The notes under the pieces: generated by a model
The model's input: only the letters and a program-made list of their open reading frames with translations
Databases searched by the model: none
Told to the model about the DNA's origin: nothing
In this document: one piece after another, positions 34,048 through 47,096 of the stretch
Layout of the letters: every line of letters begins with the position of its first letter
Position numbering within the stretch: position 1 is the stretch's first letter
Assembly: GCA_036346405.1 (NCBI GenBank)
Contig: CM070554.1
Span: 46,089,058 to 46,153,057, forward strand
From: Phyllostachys edulis
Lineage: Eukaryota; Streptophyta; Magnoliopsida; Poales; Poaceae
Direction of reading: 5' to 3'
DNA length: 64,000 nucleotides
Translations under genes and position numbers: made by a program

Positions 34048-36966
34048 ATGGGAGCTGCAAGGCTAGGGTTGCCGCAGTTGATGGCGGCGGCGTTTGTAGT
34101 ATTGGCATTGTGTGGTTTCGGTGTCGATGGAAGGAACCACATCCACAAGAAACCGCACGGTGGTGGTGGTGGCGCCGGCCGGCACAGGGGCGGTGGCAAG
34201 GGGGGCACAGTGGTGTCATCCCCGGCTGTTCCACCGGCGGATGATGAGACGCAGCCGGTGACGCCGCCACCGCCGGGCATTGTCCCCTCGGACCCGGCTA
34301 CCCCGATCCAGCCGGAGCCTTGCGTGTTCGACGTCCGGGCGTACGGCGCGGTGGGAGACAGCACGACGGACGACACCGAGGCGTTCCGGGAGGCATGGAG
34401 GGCGGCCTGCGCCGTCGATTCGGCCGTGCTGCTGGTGCCGTCAGACGGCACGTTCACCATCACCTCCACCACCTTCTCCGGGCCGTGCAAACCCGGCCTC
34501 GTCTTCCAAGTACCAACACTCAAAACCAAACACACTCATGTAGCCATGTGTGTTTTCCATTTCCAAATCGACGGACAGCTAACTAAACGAACCAATGGGG
34601 CATCGTGCAGGTGGACGGGGTACTGATGCCGCCGGACGGGCCGGACTGCTGGCCTCCGTCGGACAACCGACGGCAGTGGCTGGTCTTCTCCAACCTTGAC
34701 GGCATGACGCTGCGAGGCGCCGGCACGATCGAAGGCAACGGCGAGGACTGGTGGAACCTCCCCTGCAAGCCTCACAAGGTACGCAACAAATTGACACAGC
34801 AATTCCAACATATTTCTTTCAATCCCATTCGGCTCAAATTTGACATCGCAACATCACAAAGACAAATTCCAACCCTGCAGGGTCCGAACGGGTCCACGCT
34901 GCGCGGCCCGTGCGATAGCCCCACGGTATGTTATGTAGTAGCAATGTACCATTCTTGTCTGCATCAGCAGTGCGTACGTATGGTGGGTAACGAGGTATGC
35001 GTCGTTGCGTTGGCTCACGTTACGTCTCTTCTCGTGTGCGTCGCGCAGCTGATCCGGTTCTTCATGAGCTGCAACCTGGTGGTTCAGGACCTGAGGGTGG
35101 AGAACAGCCCCGAGTTCCACTTCCGGTTCGACGGCTGCAGCGACGTGCGCGTCGACGGGCTGTCCATCAGCTCGCCGGCGAACAGCCCCAACACCGACGG
35201 GATCCACGTCGAGAACACCGAGCGCGTCGCCATCTACAACTCCAGGATCAGCAATGGTACGCAGCTGCTGCTGCTGCTGGTTGCTGTTCTTTTGATGGAT
35301 GCAGTGGGTTTTGATTAACTTGTGACATGGAGCCAACGAAATTTGTTTTGGTTCAGGTGATGATTGCATCTCAATTGGGACCGGGAGCTTCGACGTGGAC
35401 ATACAAAATGTTACTTGCGGCGCTGGACATGGCATAAGGTAGACCCCCCATTTTCCTCTGTTGTTTTATTTTTATTTTGGTTTTACTGAAGGGAAAAAAA
35501 AGAGAAAACATAAGTCATCATGGTCTCACGGTTTTCACGTTATTTTCCTATTCTGTAATTTCGGTCTGCAAGCAATTTTACCTCATCCTTGCATGGACCA
35601 AGAACAGAGTGGATGGTGTGACTATTGTTGACTTGGAGAACAAACATCACATTTCTATGATACCACTTCCTTTCTTAAAAAAAAAATGAAAACAACCATA
35701 GGTAGAATCAATTTAAACTGAATTTCGAAGGAGCTAGTAATGATACAACCGACGCATATGTTGCTAAGGTGGGCACCAGAAATCCCAAAAACACGGTTCA
35801 GGAGGAAACAGCAATGCGTCAGAAGCATCCAAAGCGTATAAATGCATAACGGCATCTCCATAGCTTCCATCGTTTGCTTTGCGCTCGTCTTCTTTTGCAT
35901 TGTGATTCGGTGTACTAGATTAAACATGCCAACGTTTGTCAAGTACTCCCTCCAGTTTTTTTTTTACATGACGTTTCAAAGGAGGAAATTAGTTTACTTG
36001 ACGTCAACTAATTTCAAACGGAGGGAGTACTCAACTAGGTCACATGAAGAGAGGAGGCTTCAACAAAGGAAAAATAAAGCTAGTCACACGAGAAGACTGC
36101 AAGAATTTAGTAATGCATGAATACCACCTTTATCTTACGGTGGTATACGTACGAACAAATATTACATTTATGATTTCACAGAATTAAATTTTCGGTAAAT
36201 TTCGACTGTAGTTATATATTCACTACTGGGGGAAATTGATACTAGTCTTGTTCTCTGCTACTGCGGACAACAAACATTATTTGACAGAACTCCGGTTCCT
36301 GGTGCACATCCTTTATCCCCTTTTCACTGAATTGTTTGAATCAATCATGTCACTGCAGCATCGACAGACCTCTACACAGTAAACACAGTACTGAACATTC
36401 TTTTGTGCCGCAATACATTTCTGTAAATCAAAGATTAACATCGCTTTGCTCTGCGTTGCAGCATCGGCAGCCTGGGCGTGCACAACTCGCAGGCGTGCGT
36501 GGCGAACGTGACGGTGCGGAACGCGGTGATCCGGAACTCGGACAACGGCCTGCGGATCAAGACGTGGCAGGGCGGCATGGGCGCCGTCTCCGGGATCACC
36601 TTCGACACGGTGGCCATGGAGAACGTGCGCAACTGCATCATCATCGACCAGTACTACTGCCTCGACAAGCGGTGCATGAACCAGTCCACGGCCGTGCACG
36701 TCACCGACGTCTCCTACGCCAACATCCGGGGCTCCTACGACGTCCGCAGCGCCCCCATCCACTTCGCCTGCAGCGACACCGTCCCCTGCACCAACATCAC
36801 CATGTCCGAGGTCGAGCTGCTGCCCTTCATTGGCGAGCTCGTCGACGACCCATTCTGCTGGAGCGCGTACGGGCTCCAGCAGACGCCGACCATCCCGCCG
36901 ATCTACTGCCTGCAGGAGGGCCTGCCGGAGTCCGTCCTCGACAATCCCGACCTCAGGTGCCGATGA
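34048..36966 (+). CDS. Polygalacturonase, GH28 family (At1g48100/PGX3-like), six exons
   Basis: A predicted secreted pectinase that hydrolyses alpha-1,4 bonds of demethylated homogalacturonan in the cell wall. Exons: 34048-34509, 34611-34778, 34881-34925, 35049-35256, 35357-35438, 36462-36966. All introns are GT-AG and the spliced frame encodes 489 residues. The start ATG 34048 has a good context (GGCCATGG). Residues 1-28 form a signal peptide (LMAAAFVVLALCGFGVDG). Residues 29-90 are a Gly/His/Lys- then Pro-rich linker. The GH28 domain starts at FDVRAYGAVGDSTTDDTEAF. Catalytic motifs are SPNTDGIH (273-276), GDDCIS (295-298), CGAGHGIS (His319) and RIKTWQG (353-355), with all key Asp and His residues kept. 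Intron 5 (1023 bp) holds a Stowaway MITE. The gene looks intact. The exact target and expression are inference from the family. Confidence 0.95.
35946..36027. mobile_element. 82-bp Stowaway MITE in intron 5 of the polygalacturonase gene
   Basis: Ends CTCCCTCCAGTTTTT and ...AAACGGAGGGAG are terminal inverted repeats of the classic Stowaway CTCCCTCCGT type, flanked by TA at 35944-35945 and 36028-36029. It is small and internally part-palindromic (TTACTTGACGTCAAC). Confidence 0.85.
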
Positions 36967-37093
36967 GACGAATATACACGATTTCGCTGTCTGTAATAGA
37001 ATTCGAATTCGAATTGTTGCTATATATAGTGAGTCGAGTACAAACATCATTTGAGTCATGTGGAGTTGTACATGTGTGCTTCTGCTCCCTCTC

Positions 37094-37099
37094 AATAAA
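37094..37099 (+). terminator. Polyadenylation signal of the polygalacturonase gene
   Basis: AATAAA 128 bp after the stop codon, in T-rich 3' flanking sequence. No other AATAAA occurs between the stop codon and this one. Confidence 0.5.
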
Positions 37100-37427
37100 C
37101 AACTTAATTGTGTGATATTATTGTTAGCTTCTGTTGCTGTCAGATTTTGGCAGACAAAATAGTCGGCTATATCAATATGGGATTAAGCATTTTAAAAAGA
37201 TTCGGGACGAAGATTTGGAAAGTCAAGATCGACTGTGCTAGAAGTATCTAGAAAAGCCAACTAAGGAATGTTTGATGTGAAATGAGGAAACATCATCAGA
37301 AGATTGAAGACTAGAAGACTCTGAGACGGATAGGGATTCCATATAAGGGAAAGGTTAAGCCGACATGAAGGAGACTTGAAGCGCAATCTAAGATTGAGTA
37401 GGCTGTTTTAGGCTATAACTACTATGT

Positions 37428-40400
37428 TGTTGGGACCAAAATATATAAATATGGACTCTCTGTGTATAACGCATTAGTTCAGGATTACATTAGTGTACAC
37501 AGTGTCAACATAAATAAATATCATTTCACACAAGACAGATATAAGAATAAATGACTAATTTGATTTATAAATAACGGTTGTGACATTATGGTCGAGTTTA
37601 CAATTATTAAGCGAGACAGGGCTGACACTAAATAAATAAACGACAGCGGAACGAAAGTAACTCTAGCGGAAACCCATCGACTTGCCACAGGCAACCGACT
37701 GTGATGAAGACCTAACGATCATCATCCTCGAAAGTAGGACGATTCTTCCACTTCAGCTGAATGATAGCAGCAAGAATGAGTACTCCGAGTACTCAACAAG
37801 TTGTACTACAGAATGCAAATATAGATGATGGCTTATTTAAAAGAAAATGGCTTCTGTGGTTATTTTGTAATAACGCAACATGGCAATTGAATACAAATAA
37901 TAGATTGAAAGTGTAAACTGAAACAAATAACAATAATAATCTTAATAAGTATTTTCACAAAGCTTCTATAACCTAATCATTTTCTTTCGTACAACTGCAT
38001 AAGTTTCCCTACACAACTGTCTCTTCCTAATTGTTTTTTTTTATGAAAATCAACCCCTCGTGTGAAATCCCTAAGCATGTCCATGACCGCGGACGTGGCT
38101 ATTCGAATAGATTTATTAACACTATGCAGAGGTTTGTACACTTTACTTACAAGATATAATCAGTGTAGCTAGCACCAATCATAACAAAATCTTTCCGAAA
38201 CTTCATCTTGACGTTTGACCCTCTCGATGTGTTTTACCGTCGTATCAACCCTACTACAGTGCTTTGGTCTATGGATCTATGGCTCATTGGTATAGGATCA
38301 AGGATAACCGACTAGAGGGGGGTGAATAGGAGGTTTTTAAACTTTTTGACTAATTAACAATTTATGTCAATTATGAGCTAAGTCTAAACTAGATACAATT
38401 CTGGCTAAGAAATTCAACACAAGATAAATGCTAGAATTGTAAATGCAGAATAAGTAAAGATAAGAAATAACCACAATTGAGACAATAGAGTTTTTCCTGT
38501 GGTATTAAAGACTTGCCGGTCTTCACTAGTCCACGTTGAGGAAGCTTGAACAAATCAAGCCGGCTCCACGAATTAAGCCTTTCCTCGATTATTAGTGGTT
38601 GTTCTTCCTCCGCTTCGGAGATAGTGAACACCAAACCACTCACAATCTTGGCACCGGGTCTTTTCACAATCTTCTTGAAAAGATCACCGTGCTAACACCA
38701 CTAAGCCGAGGTGTTTGGCAAAACACTAAGAGTAATGAATCGATGACCTTCGCTTGACGACACTCAAGTGCAATGGATCAATCTAGAATGAATGCACTTG
38801 AATTTTGGCTCAATTACCTCACAATGAATGCATAAGTATATTTGAGGAGTCGAATGAATGCTCAAGGCTCTAAGGATGTTAAATGAGGTCTTGCTTACTG
38901 TCCTTGAGCAGATAGAGGGGTATTTATACCCCCCACAAACAAATATGACCGTTGGGGAGGAAATCCCCAACTTTCAGCTAATTGCGGTACTACCGCCATG
39001 TACCAAGCGGTACTACCGCTCTTCACCTACCGCTCCGTAATGACTATAACAAAGGCATTAACTCCCTCTGACATAACTGTTTAAACCGCAGCGCGGTACT
39101 ACCGTCAACCAACATGCGGTACTACCGCTGGCCAGTCATACTACTGATTAAGGGCGGTACTACCGTTTCTCAAAGAACCCAAAAATGATGCTTACTGGAA
39201 AATACGTACTGCTCAATACTTCGGAATTACCGGGGTGTGGTAGTACCGCTTGAACAACGGCGGTACTACCGTTCATAGGGTTTGCAACTTAAGCCGAAAA
39301 ATGATTCTCTCTGGAAATTACATACTGCCAACTAAAAATCGGAACAACCGGGTTGCGGTAGTACCGCACCTTGAGCCCGGTCATAACGCTGAGCAGTAGT
39401 ACCATTGATTTAACGTTGGTACTACCGATTTTCCTGACAATGCACAGTTGGCTTTCCAAAATAAAATTCAAATGCATGTATGATCCTAAATTGATCCAAT
39501 TGGCACAAGAACATGCTATCAAGCTACTAGTCATGATCCCTCTTAATAGTACGACGTTTAACCTAAAATCCAGTCTTCCATCTATTTCTTCTAAGACCGG
39601 TAAAACATAAAAAAAGGATCCAAGACTACGTGTACCTTGTCTTTGAGACATATTGATCTTCATGTTATCCTTTAGCATGCATCTTCAAGTTATCAAACTC
39701 ACCATTGGAACTTAACCTTATAAATACTCAATAAACATGTTAGTCCCATATTCACATATTATCATTAATTACCAATACAATTTTTAGGGGCCTAGATGCT
39801 TTCAACTGGTCTACAGAATAGTAACTCTGACAGGTGGGGTCCATATGGCAGCGGCTAGGCTCATGGTAGACTAGGTTTAACTGGGTTTAGATCTGGGATT
39901 TGGGTACGGGTGGCAAGCGGGCTATTGACTCAACGCCGACTGGGCAACATGTGGCGCTGACTGGACTGCTACACAACCAAAAGCTGACGTGGTTGGTGAC
40001 ATGGACGACGGCGAGGTGGGTGGCGTTCGGGTTCCGATGGTCATCGGCGATTCCGGCCTCAGCGAGGTGAACTGAGGTGCGGAACACATAGTTGATGCAA
40101 CGATGAACTCGCTGGTGCGATCACATTCGCGAGGGGATGACGGAGTTGGCAAGCGGTGAGGTTGAAGCAGCGGCGTAGATTCGGGTGTGGACGAAAACTG
40201 GATTCCGGTGATGCTCCGGCGACATGAAGGAAGTTTTGTATTTTAGAAATACCAATAAATCCAAATGGCAAATTAAAATTAGCAAATGAACTCAGAAATA
40301 TTCCAAAAAAATCTGGAAAATATTTCCAAGCACCAAGAACTCAAATAAAATAGTTTTGGAATTAGTGGATGTTCAGATTAATCACATTAAATTATTTTGA

Positions 40401-40511
40401 CATTTGAAAGTCTCATTTAAGCTTGATTAAATTCAAATAAAACTTGGCTATTTTTTCCAAAGAACTAAACTACTACAAAGGTTTTCAAACTCAGAAAATT
40501 GGGATGTTACA
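37428..40511 (-). repeat. 3' LTR of the minus-strand chromovirus-like element
   Basis: On the minus strand it starts TGTAACATCCC (40511) directly after a purine-rich tract (CTTTAAGGGGGGAGGTT) that follows pol, and ends TCCCAACA (37428). It shares blocks with the fragment at 27540-29547 and, more distantly, with 49835-53111. It is interrupted by a copia-type LTR at about 38285-39805. Confidence 0.8.
38285..39805 (+). mobile_element. Copia-type LTR insertion rich in GGTACTACCG palindromes
   Basis: Begins near TTGGTATAGGATCAAGGATA and GACTAGAGGGGGGTGAATAG, the start seen reversed in 18316-20325. It ends near 39805, where sequence of the host LTR resumes (CTGACAGGTGGGGTCC). The motif GCGGTACTACCGC or a half of it recurs more than ten times at 38985-39430. 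No target duplication was found, so the edges are approximate. No coding capacity. Confidence 0.65.
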
Positions 40512-42117
40512 AACCTCCCCCCTTAAAGGAAGCTCGACCCCGAGATTTAGGCAAGCTAGAGAAAAGACTAGGAAACTCAGCTTTTAGTACTTCTTCACGT
40601 TTCCATGTTGCTTCACTTTCTGAGTGATTTCTCTACTAAACTTTGAAAAAATGAACGGCCTTACTTCTGGCCAAATGCCCTACCACCTCCAAAATTTTGA
40701 CTGGCTGTTCCTTGTAAGTGAGATCCTCTTTCAACTCAATTGAATCCATGGGAGTTTGCTCTGTTGGCACACGAAGACACTTTTTCAACTGCGAGATATG
40801 AAAGACATTATGTACTCCTGCTAATGACTGCGGCAGTTTGAGTAGGTAAGCAACTTCTCCTCAGTGCTTTACAATCCTGAAAGGATCGACATTCCTAGAG
40901 GCAAGCTTCTCTTTGGCATGAAACCTCTTGACACTTTTAAGAGGAGTAACTCAAAGATAAACAAAATCCCTTGGTTCAAAGCTGAGATCACGACGACGAT
41001 TATCAGCATAACTCTTCTGTCTAGATTGAGCTATCTTTAATATATCTCTAATCATAAACACTTGGTCTTCTACTTCTTGAATAATATCGGGTTCGAATAC
41101 CAAACGTTCGGCTGTTTCTGTCCAATTCAAAGGGGTTCTGCATGTATGACCATATAAAGCTTCAAATGATGACATTTGCAGATTGGCCTAATAACTATTG
41201 TTGTACGAGAATTCTGTATAAAGCAAACTCTTATCCCAACTAGTAGCATGAGCTAGAGCACAAGCTCTTAACATGTTCTCCAATACTTGATTTACCCTTT
41301 CAGGCTGCCTATTTGTCTGAGGGTGATAAGCAATACTAAAATTTAGGTGAGTCCCTAATGCCTCATGCAAACTTTGCCAAAAACGAGAGGTGAACTGGAA
41401 TCCTCGATCTGACACTATCTTCTTAGGCACACCATGCAAACTAACAATTCTTGCCATGTACAATTCTGCAAGACGATCTCCTAAGTAAATGGTTTTGACT
41501 GGCAAAAAATGAGAAACTTTTGTTAAACGATTTACTATTACACAAATGGAATCGTAACCCAATTGAGTTCTGGGTAAACCGGTGAAAAAATCCATTCCGA
41601 TCTCTTCCCATTTCCACTCTGGGATTTTCAGGGGTTGTAAGATGCCTACTGGTATCTGATGTTCTACTTTTACATTTTGACAAACGTCATAAAGGGCAAC
41701 AAATTCTATGACTTCTCGCTTTAAATTTGGCCACCAAAATTTATTCTTAACATCCTGATACATCTTAGTGCTTACAGGGTGAATAGAATACTTCGAATCG
41801 TGAGCCTCCTTTAAAATTAGCTGTCTCAATCCATCCACATCAGGAATAGGAATACATCCATTGATCCAAAGCGTATCCTGATCATCCTTGGTGAAATCCT
41901 TAAATTTCCATTCTTCCATCTTGAGCTTAATACCTTTAATCTCAGGATTATTTGGTTGGGCAGCACGAATTTGTTTTTCCATGGTAGACTTTACTTACAA
42001 ACTGGTCATGAATCCTTCAGCTACAACTTCTAACTTTAACTTTTAAAATTCCTTATGTAGTTCTGGGCAATTCTCTTTTAATTCCAAAGCATTACAGTAG
42101 CTCTTACAGCTTAAAGT
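40512..42117 (-). pseudogene. Chromovirus gypsy pol: integrase and chromodomain
   Basis: Minus-strand integrase 41982-41188 carries the zinc-binding N-terminus (HPVSTKMYQDVKNKFWWP), core EIGMDFFTGLPRTQLGYD, VSDRGFQFTSRFW and IAYHPQTNRQPERVNQVLEN. The C-terminal part continues in 41175-40951 (SSFEALYGHTCRTPLNWTE) and, after stops, to a chromodomain-like end at about 40740-40570 (LTYKEQPVKILEVVGHLARS ... ESEATWKREEVLKAEFPS) with two stops in the middle. Chromodomains target integration to marked heterochromatin in this clade. The stops make this copy inactive. Confidence 0.9.
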
Positions 42118-44261
42118 TGTAACACCCTGGCTATGCGAAAGCCAAGATGCTACCTATACTTCTAACAGAAATCAACAATAAGAATTGATTCCAATATTTT
42201 AACATCTACTGATAGCTAAACTTCAACACACAAAAGTACTATTACATTAAATAACATAAATTTCAGCAAGCATGTAAACTCTAAATTTCAGATTATAATG
42301 TTTCATTCAAGAGGAACAAAATCATGAATATATCCCCAAAAAAACTTAAACCATCAACTAGCGTGAGTAAAGCTTAAGGACGAGCAATAGAAAACATCAT
42401 CAAACAAATTATTACAATCCATAGTTCTCAAATGAAAGATAGTCATAGAATTATTATCTAAATTGTGAAATAAGTGATGTAGTGAGTTTCTTCATGTGGA
42501 CTATTCCCTTCCCCAAAGCGTGTCGTCCTCAAGGATCACCTAGAACAAAACAAGATTTGCAAGAGTGGGTCCACGACTCAGCAAATACAATTGAATAATA
42601 TATGAAACATCAAATCAAGACAGGTCATTCACATTATTTCGAATACATGAGAAAATGCGATGCACTGCATGCAAGTATGAAAATGACAACCACTTCTCTT
42701 CTGCATATACCGGTATAGCTAGTGAAGACCCGTCGGTGTTCACTCAGGCCCGCATTATCAAAATACGGGGGATCCAAGGCTCGTATGAAGAATCTTTCAT
42801 ACGGGGATCCATTTTCCCATATTGGAATGACGGGACTTATTTGCCCATATTGAAATGATGGGAATTTCATTACCCACTTCCGTGGGTGAGGCATGAACGA
42901 ACGAAATCAAATGAATAAAACAATTGCATTATCTCATAGAAGAGAATTGATATCAACAATGAACATAATCATGTAAGAACAAAATTACTCATTATCCATA
43001 GAATTCAACCATGACATACTCATACAAACGATTTGAACCAAACAAACATTCAAGTTATTTCAATCTGTACTTGCTTTTTGCGTTGCAACACGTTGGAAGG
43101 TAGAGAAGGTGCAATTAACCCCGAAGCCACTCCTCCTACAACAAGCATTTTTACTCAAAACAAGCTTGGCAAGGTAATACAACGCTAATTGCAACGCTCT
43201 CAACAGCATTCCCAAAACCCATGATTCAATTATTTAATCTAATCAAATATGACGACGAACTAGCAGAAAACCTAAATTGGACAGCGACCATTCTAAAATT
43301 CATAACTCTCCATCTGCTAATCATAAAAAGGCATATTCAGTCTCTCTAGAAAGAGTATGCAATCATCTGTTGGCGAGATCTTTTAATTCCACTTTTAACT
43401 AAATCTAACATACAGATGAAAACCTACCGTCAGAAACTGACAAACAAAATGGACAGTAGCAAAAGAATAGCTATAACTTTCAATTGGCTGAACCACAAAT
43501 TGTGTTATTTACCAATCTGGAAAGCTAAGATAATGTCATACAAAAGTCATGTTGGGAGACATCCCTAATTCGGCCATTATCAAATTCTTATTTATCAATT
43601 ACTACGACTGCTGTAATTTGACAGGGTTTCTGGACAACAGTAAAGAAATTATCATATCTCCCAAACTAGAACTCCAAATGAAGTGAAGTCAGATCCTACA
43701 AAAACCTAATGACATTCCCCACAATTTTCTAGGAGAACCTAACCTATGATTTCACCTTGATCTGGTGTAAAACTACTGAACAAAAAGGCTACAGATCTAT
43801 GAGTCAATTCTAGCAGGAACACAATGCGCTATTCGATAACAATCACATAGAAAATGACTAAACAAATCAACGAATAATTGAAGATCACCCTTGAAGACCC
43901 TCTGAAACTCGAAGAAAATCCCCCGCAAGCACTTCCTCTTCCCTCTCTCCCTTGGCCGGCAGTACCCGAAGGAGGCTTCCTCCTTCTTTTTCCTTGGTCG
44001 GCAACAACGGAGAAGCATTGAGGATAGGGGGCACCACCATGGAGGAGAGGGGCGTGCTACAATAGCACCGTGCTACAGTGACGGTGGTGCTACAGTACAT
44101 GGGGGTGCTAGGGTTTAGTTTCCCCCACATGGGCCCAAAGAGCTATGGGCCGAAAGCCCGAGTTCTAAAAAGTCCTCCAAAGTTCTGAATTTTTCCTTTC
44201 TAATTCTATTTAATTTTAGTACTAATCACTTATTTATTTTATGTTTAAATGGGATATTACA
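42118..44261 (-). mobile_element. Solo LTR inserted between RNase H and integrase of the chromovirus
   Basis: 2144 bp with TG...CA ends: plus-strand start TGTAACACCCTGGC and end GGGATATTACA. It is flanked by AAAGT at 42113-42117 and 44262-44266. On the minus strand it begins TGTAATATCCC like the 44547 LTR family and carries the GTCCACGACTCAGCAAAT box (about 42570-42590, reverse of TTTGCTGAGTCGTGGAC). No internal region remains, so it formed by recombination between two LTRs. Confidence 0.9.
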
Positions 44262-44546
44262 AAAGTATCTACAACAACATTGGCTTTACTGGGATGGTAA
44301 TAGATTCCGAGATTATAATCATTTATTAACTCTAACCATCTTCTCTGCCTCATGTTCAGGTCAGACTGAGTGAAAATGTACTTCAAGCTTTTATGAACTG
44401 TGTATATCTCACAACGATTACTAATAAGATAGTGACGCCAAATTTTCAAGGCATGCACAATGACAACTAATTCTAAATCATGTGTAGGGTAATTCTCCTC
44501 ATGAGGTCTTAGTTGACTCGATGCATAGACACCAACTCTTCCTTCT
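44262..44546 (-). pseudogene. Chromovirus RNase H fragment
   Basis: Minus-strand reading gives GRVGVYASSQLRPHEENYPT, HDLELVVIVHALKIWRHYLI, then NMRQRRWLELINDYNLGIYY ending HPSKANVVVDTF at the solo LTR. This is the RT-RNase H of gypsy pol. The upstream RT and gag are cut off at 44546 by the plus-strand element. Confidence 0.92.
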
Positions 44547-47082
44547 TGTAATATCTCGTTTGTTGTTAGTGGGTGCAATAAAAATTAGAGAGGAAATTAA
44601 AAGAGAAAATTCAGAAATTGAGAAAGGAATGGGTCGTCTGCCCATAGTCAAGTGGGGGAAAATAGCCATAGTGGCCCATGGCCCATGGGGAAACCGGCCA
44701 CCAACAAAAGAAGGAGGGGGGGGGGAACCCTATCTCTGTTAAAGTATCTCCCAGCTACAGTGCCACCGCTGAGCTAAAGTGTTGTGCCGTGCTGCTACCC
44801 TGCCATCTTGTGCTGCCCCTTGGTGCTGCCGGCCAGGAGTTGAGGGAAGAAGGCCTTGGGTGCTGCCGGCCAAGGAGAGAGGAAGAGGAAGAGGGAGAAA
44901 GAAGGGGAAAAGGGAGTTCTCGCGGGGATTTCAGCGGGCTCCAGCGTGGTCTTCAAGGGTGATTTTTGGTTTCCTATTAGTTAGTTTAATTCTTTTTCTA
45001 TATGAATGTTGTCAAGTAGCAAATCGGTTTCCCTGCTGTTAGTGAATCGGTAATATGCAGTCCCGTTGATCTGTAGTTTTGGATTAGTTCAGTGCAAAAT
45101 TAGGGATTTGCGTCTTCTAGTGATAAGTAGATAATTTCAATAGCTTTCTGGAAAGTCTTTGTTCCATTATTTGAATGAGTAGCTAATTAGTTATGATTTT
45201 TACAATCCGAGTGCCTGTTCAGTTCCTAGGCTTCGGGCAATAAACATAGTTATGTAAATTAAAATGGGAAAATAGATGAATTTGGACTTTTGGTCTACAT
45301 GAATTAGGTATATGGCTTTATAATGATTTAAGAAAGTCCAAGATCACATTTTTTGGACAAGTATAATAGGAGTTATGAAATTTTGATCTATGTGATTCAG
45401 TTCTGTATTTTTGTTGGGGACAATCGAGAAAAAAATGTTAAGTTTGAGAAGTTTGTTGCAGAGTAGAAGAATTCGATTAAATTTATTTTGGTAGCTAATT
45501 CCCTGTGGAATCAAGAATGTCTTAGATCACTGTTTTTGGTTGAACCAATTAAGAGATATGGAATTTCTAAGTTGAGATTACCGAAGATGACAGATTGGTC
45601 TTTGGAGTTAAAAACAAGGATTTATATGAAATAATATGAACTTTTGACCACCTGAGAAATTGTGGGTATAGTTGTGTTGATTCCAGAAAGTTTGAGTTCA
45701 TGACTTTTGGAGCTAAAAAACAAAAGTGATGATTTTTCTAAAGTGACTGTTCTGTTTTGGACATAATAGTGTTCTGGAAGGAATGGTATAGTTGTGGGTT
45801 GCGATTAGGAGCGGTTATGTCTATTTGCTTTTATTGCAATGTTGTGTGTTTTTGGATGATATTTTTAGTACGTTGTACGATTGTTAGGTGGTCATGTGAA
45901 ACCGGGGTTAGAGCCCTCCACTCGTTGTCACCCATCACATGGTTGAGGCAAGTGCAAGCAGTGTATAGAATATGCGGAGATAAATTCATGAAAATTATTA
46001 TTGATTTACTTGTATGAAATTTTATTCATGATCTTGCTGCTGAATGATATTTGCTCATGATCGATTAAGAATATTATGTTCATTTGCATCAAAGCATTCA
46101 TCTTTGAGTCTTGGACTACGTGGTAGCCAAGTATTGATTCATTTGAGGTCCCTGTCATGTATTGGACGGGCATGAGGTCCCCACGGTCGTGGAGTGTGGG
46201 CTTGAGATCCCTATGCTAGAAGGCACAGGCTTGAGTATGCATCGACGGATGCACTACTCCGCATTACCGATAATTGCAAAGAAGAAAGAAAGTTGCATTA
46301 TTAGCATTTGCATTTGCATTTGCATTTGTATGAAAGTAGAAGAGTATTACTCACGGATTCATTGTTGATGACTATGTGGGAACAAGGTTATGTTCTATAT
46401 CTATTTATGATGATTTGTCTATCACTTTGGTTGTACTTTGCTGAGTCGAGGACTCACGCTTGTTGTTGATGTTTTTTAGGTACTCCCTATGAGAGCAGCA
46501 TGCATGGGAAGGGTTAGAAACCTTGGTGCACTTCACTTGAGTTTCACCAAGACAAACAAAATGGCACTTGCAATTAAATTGAAGAGAACCCATTATTTAC
46601 TCTCATTCTAAGATTGTTCATCCTTTGTGATGACTTAGATACTTTGTAATTGAGTTAGTTGAGTACTCCATGTGGTTGTTATTGATTTTTGCTTAAAACC
46701 TCAGTTATTGACTTATCAAGCTATTACATGTTAGATTGTTCCAAGAACCTTGTTTAGTCATAAATCCAAGTGAAACTCTGTCGAAATTTTTAAAAGAAAC
46801 TTATAGCTAGTAAGGAACTCTTACTTTATTATGATATAATAATTTATTTATAACTACATAATTGATGAGTAAGAACTAGATATTTGCGTAGACTCCTTCT
46901 ATTCATTCCTTGATGTTTAAAAGCTTGGTTATGTGTATCTTGTACTTGTTATTTAGATTACTGCTAGCATAATTGATGAAGAAAAGCTTGCTCAAATTTT
47001 ATTGTAAGTAGATGTACAGTAGATTGTTAAGGTAGTTTAGTAGCATTCTAGTCTCCTTGTTGAGCTGGAGTGGGGTGTTACA
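44547..47082 (+). repeat. 5' LTR (2536 bp) of the non-coding large-LTR element
   Basis: Starts TGTAATATCTCG and ends GGGGTGTTACA. It contains a GC-rich leader (44780-44960), a TGCTGAGTCGAGGACTCACG box followed by TTTTTTAGGTACT (46440-46485), and a small (GCATTT)n tract at 46303-46327. Frames inside show no domains. Confidence 0.9.
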
Positions 47083-47084
47083 AT

Positions 47085-47096
47085 TGGTATCAGAGC
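47085..47096 (+). other. Primer binding site, initiator tRNA-Met
   Basis: TGGTATCAGAGC begins two bases after the LTR end and exactly matches the common tRNA-Met primer complement of plant LTR retrotransposons. Confidence 0.93.

Noticed and set aside
33900..34535. Long minus-strand open frame
   Set aside because: It is antisense to polygalacturonase exon 1 and arises from GC-rich codon third positions; no domain.
36221..36235. CACTACTGGGGG as a CACTA end in polygalacturonase intron 5
   Set aside because: No matching reverse terminus or target duplication nearby; a short match is expected by chance.
36313..37095. 260-residue minus-strand frame
   Set aside because: Antisense to exon 6 of the polygalacturonase; the plus frame holds the RIK motif and conserved C-terminus.
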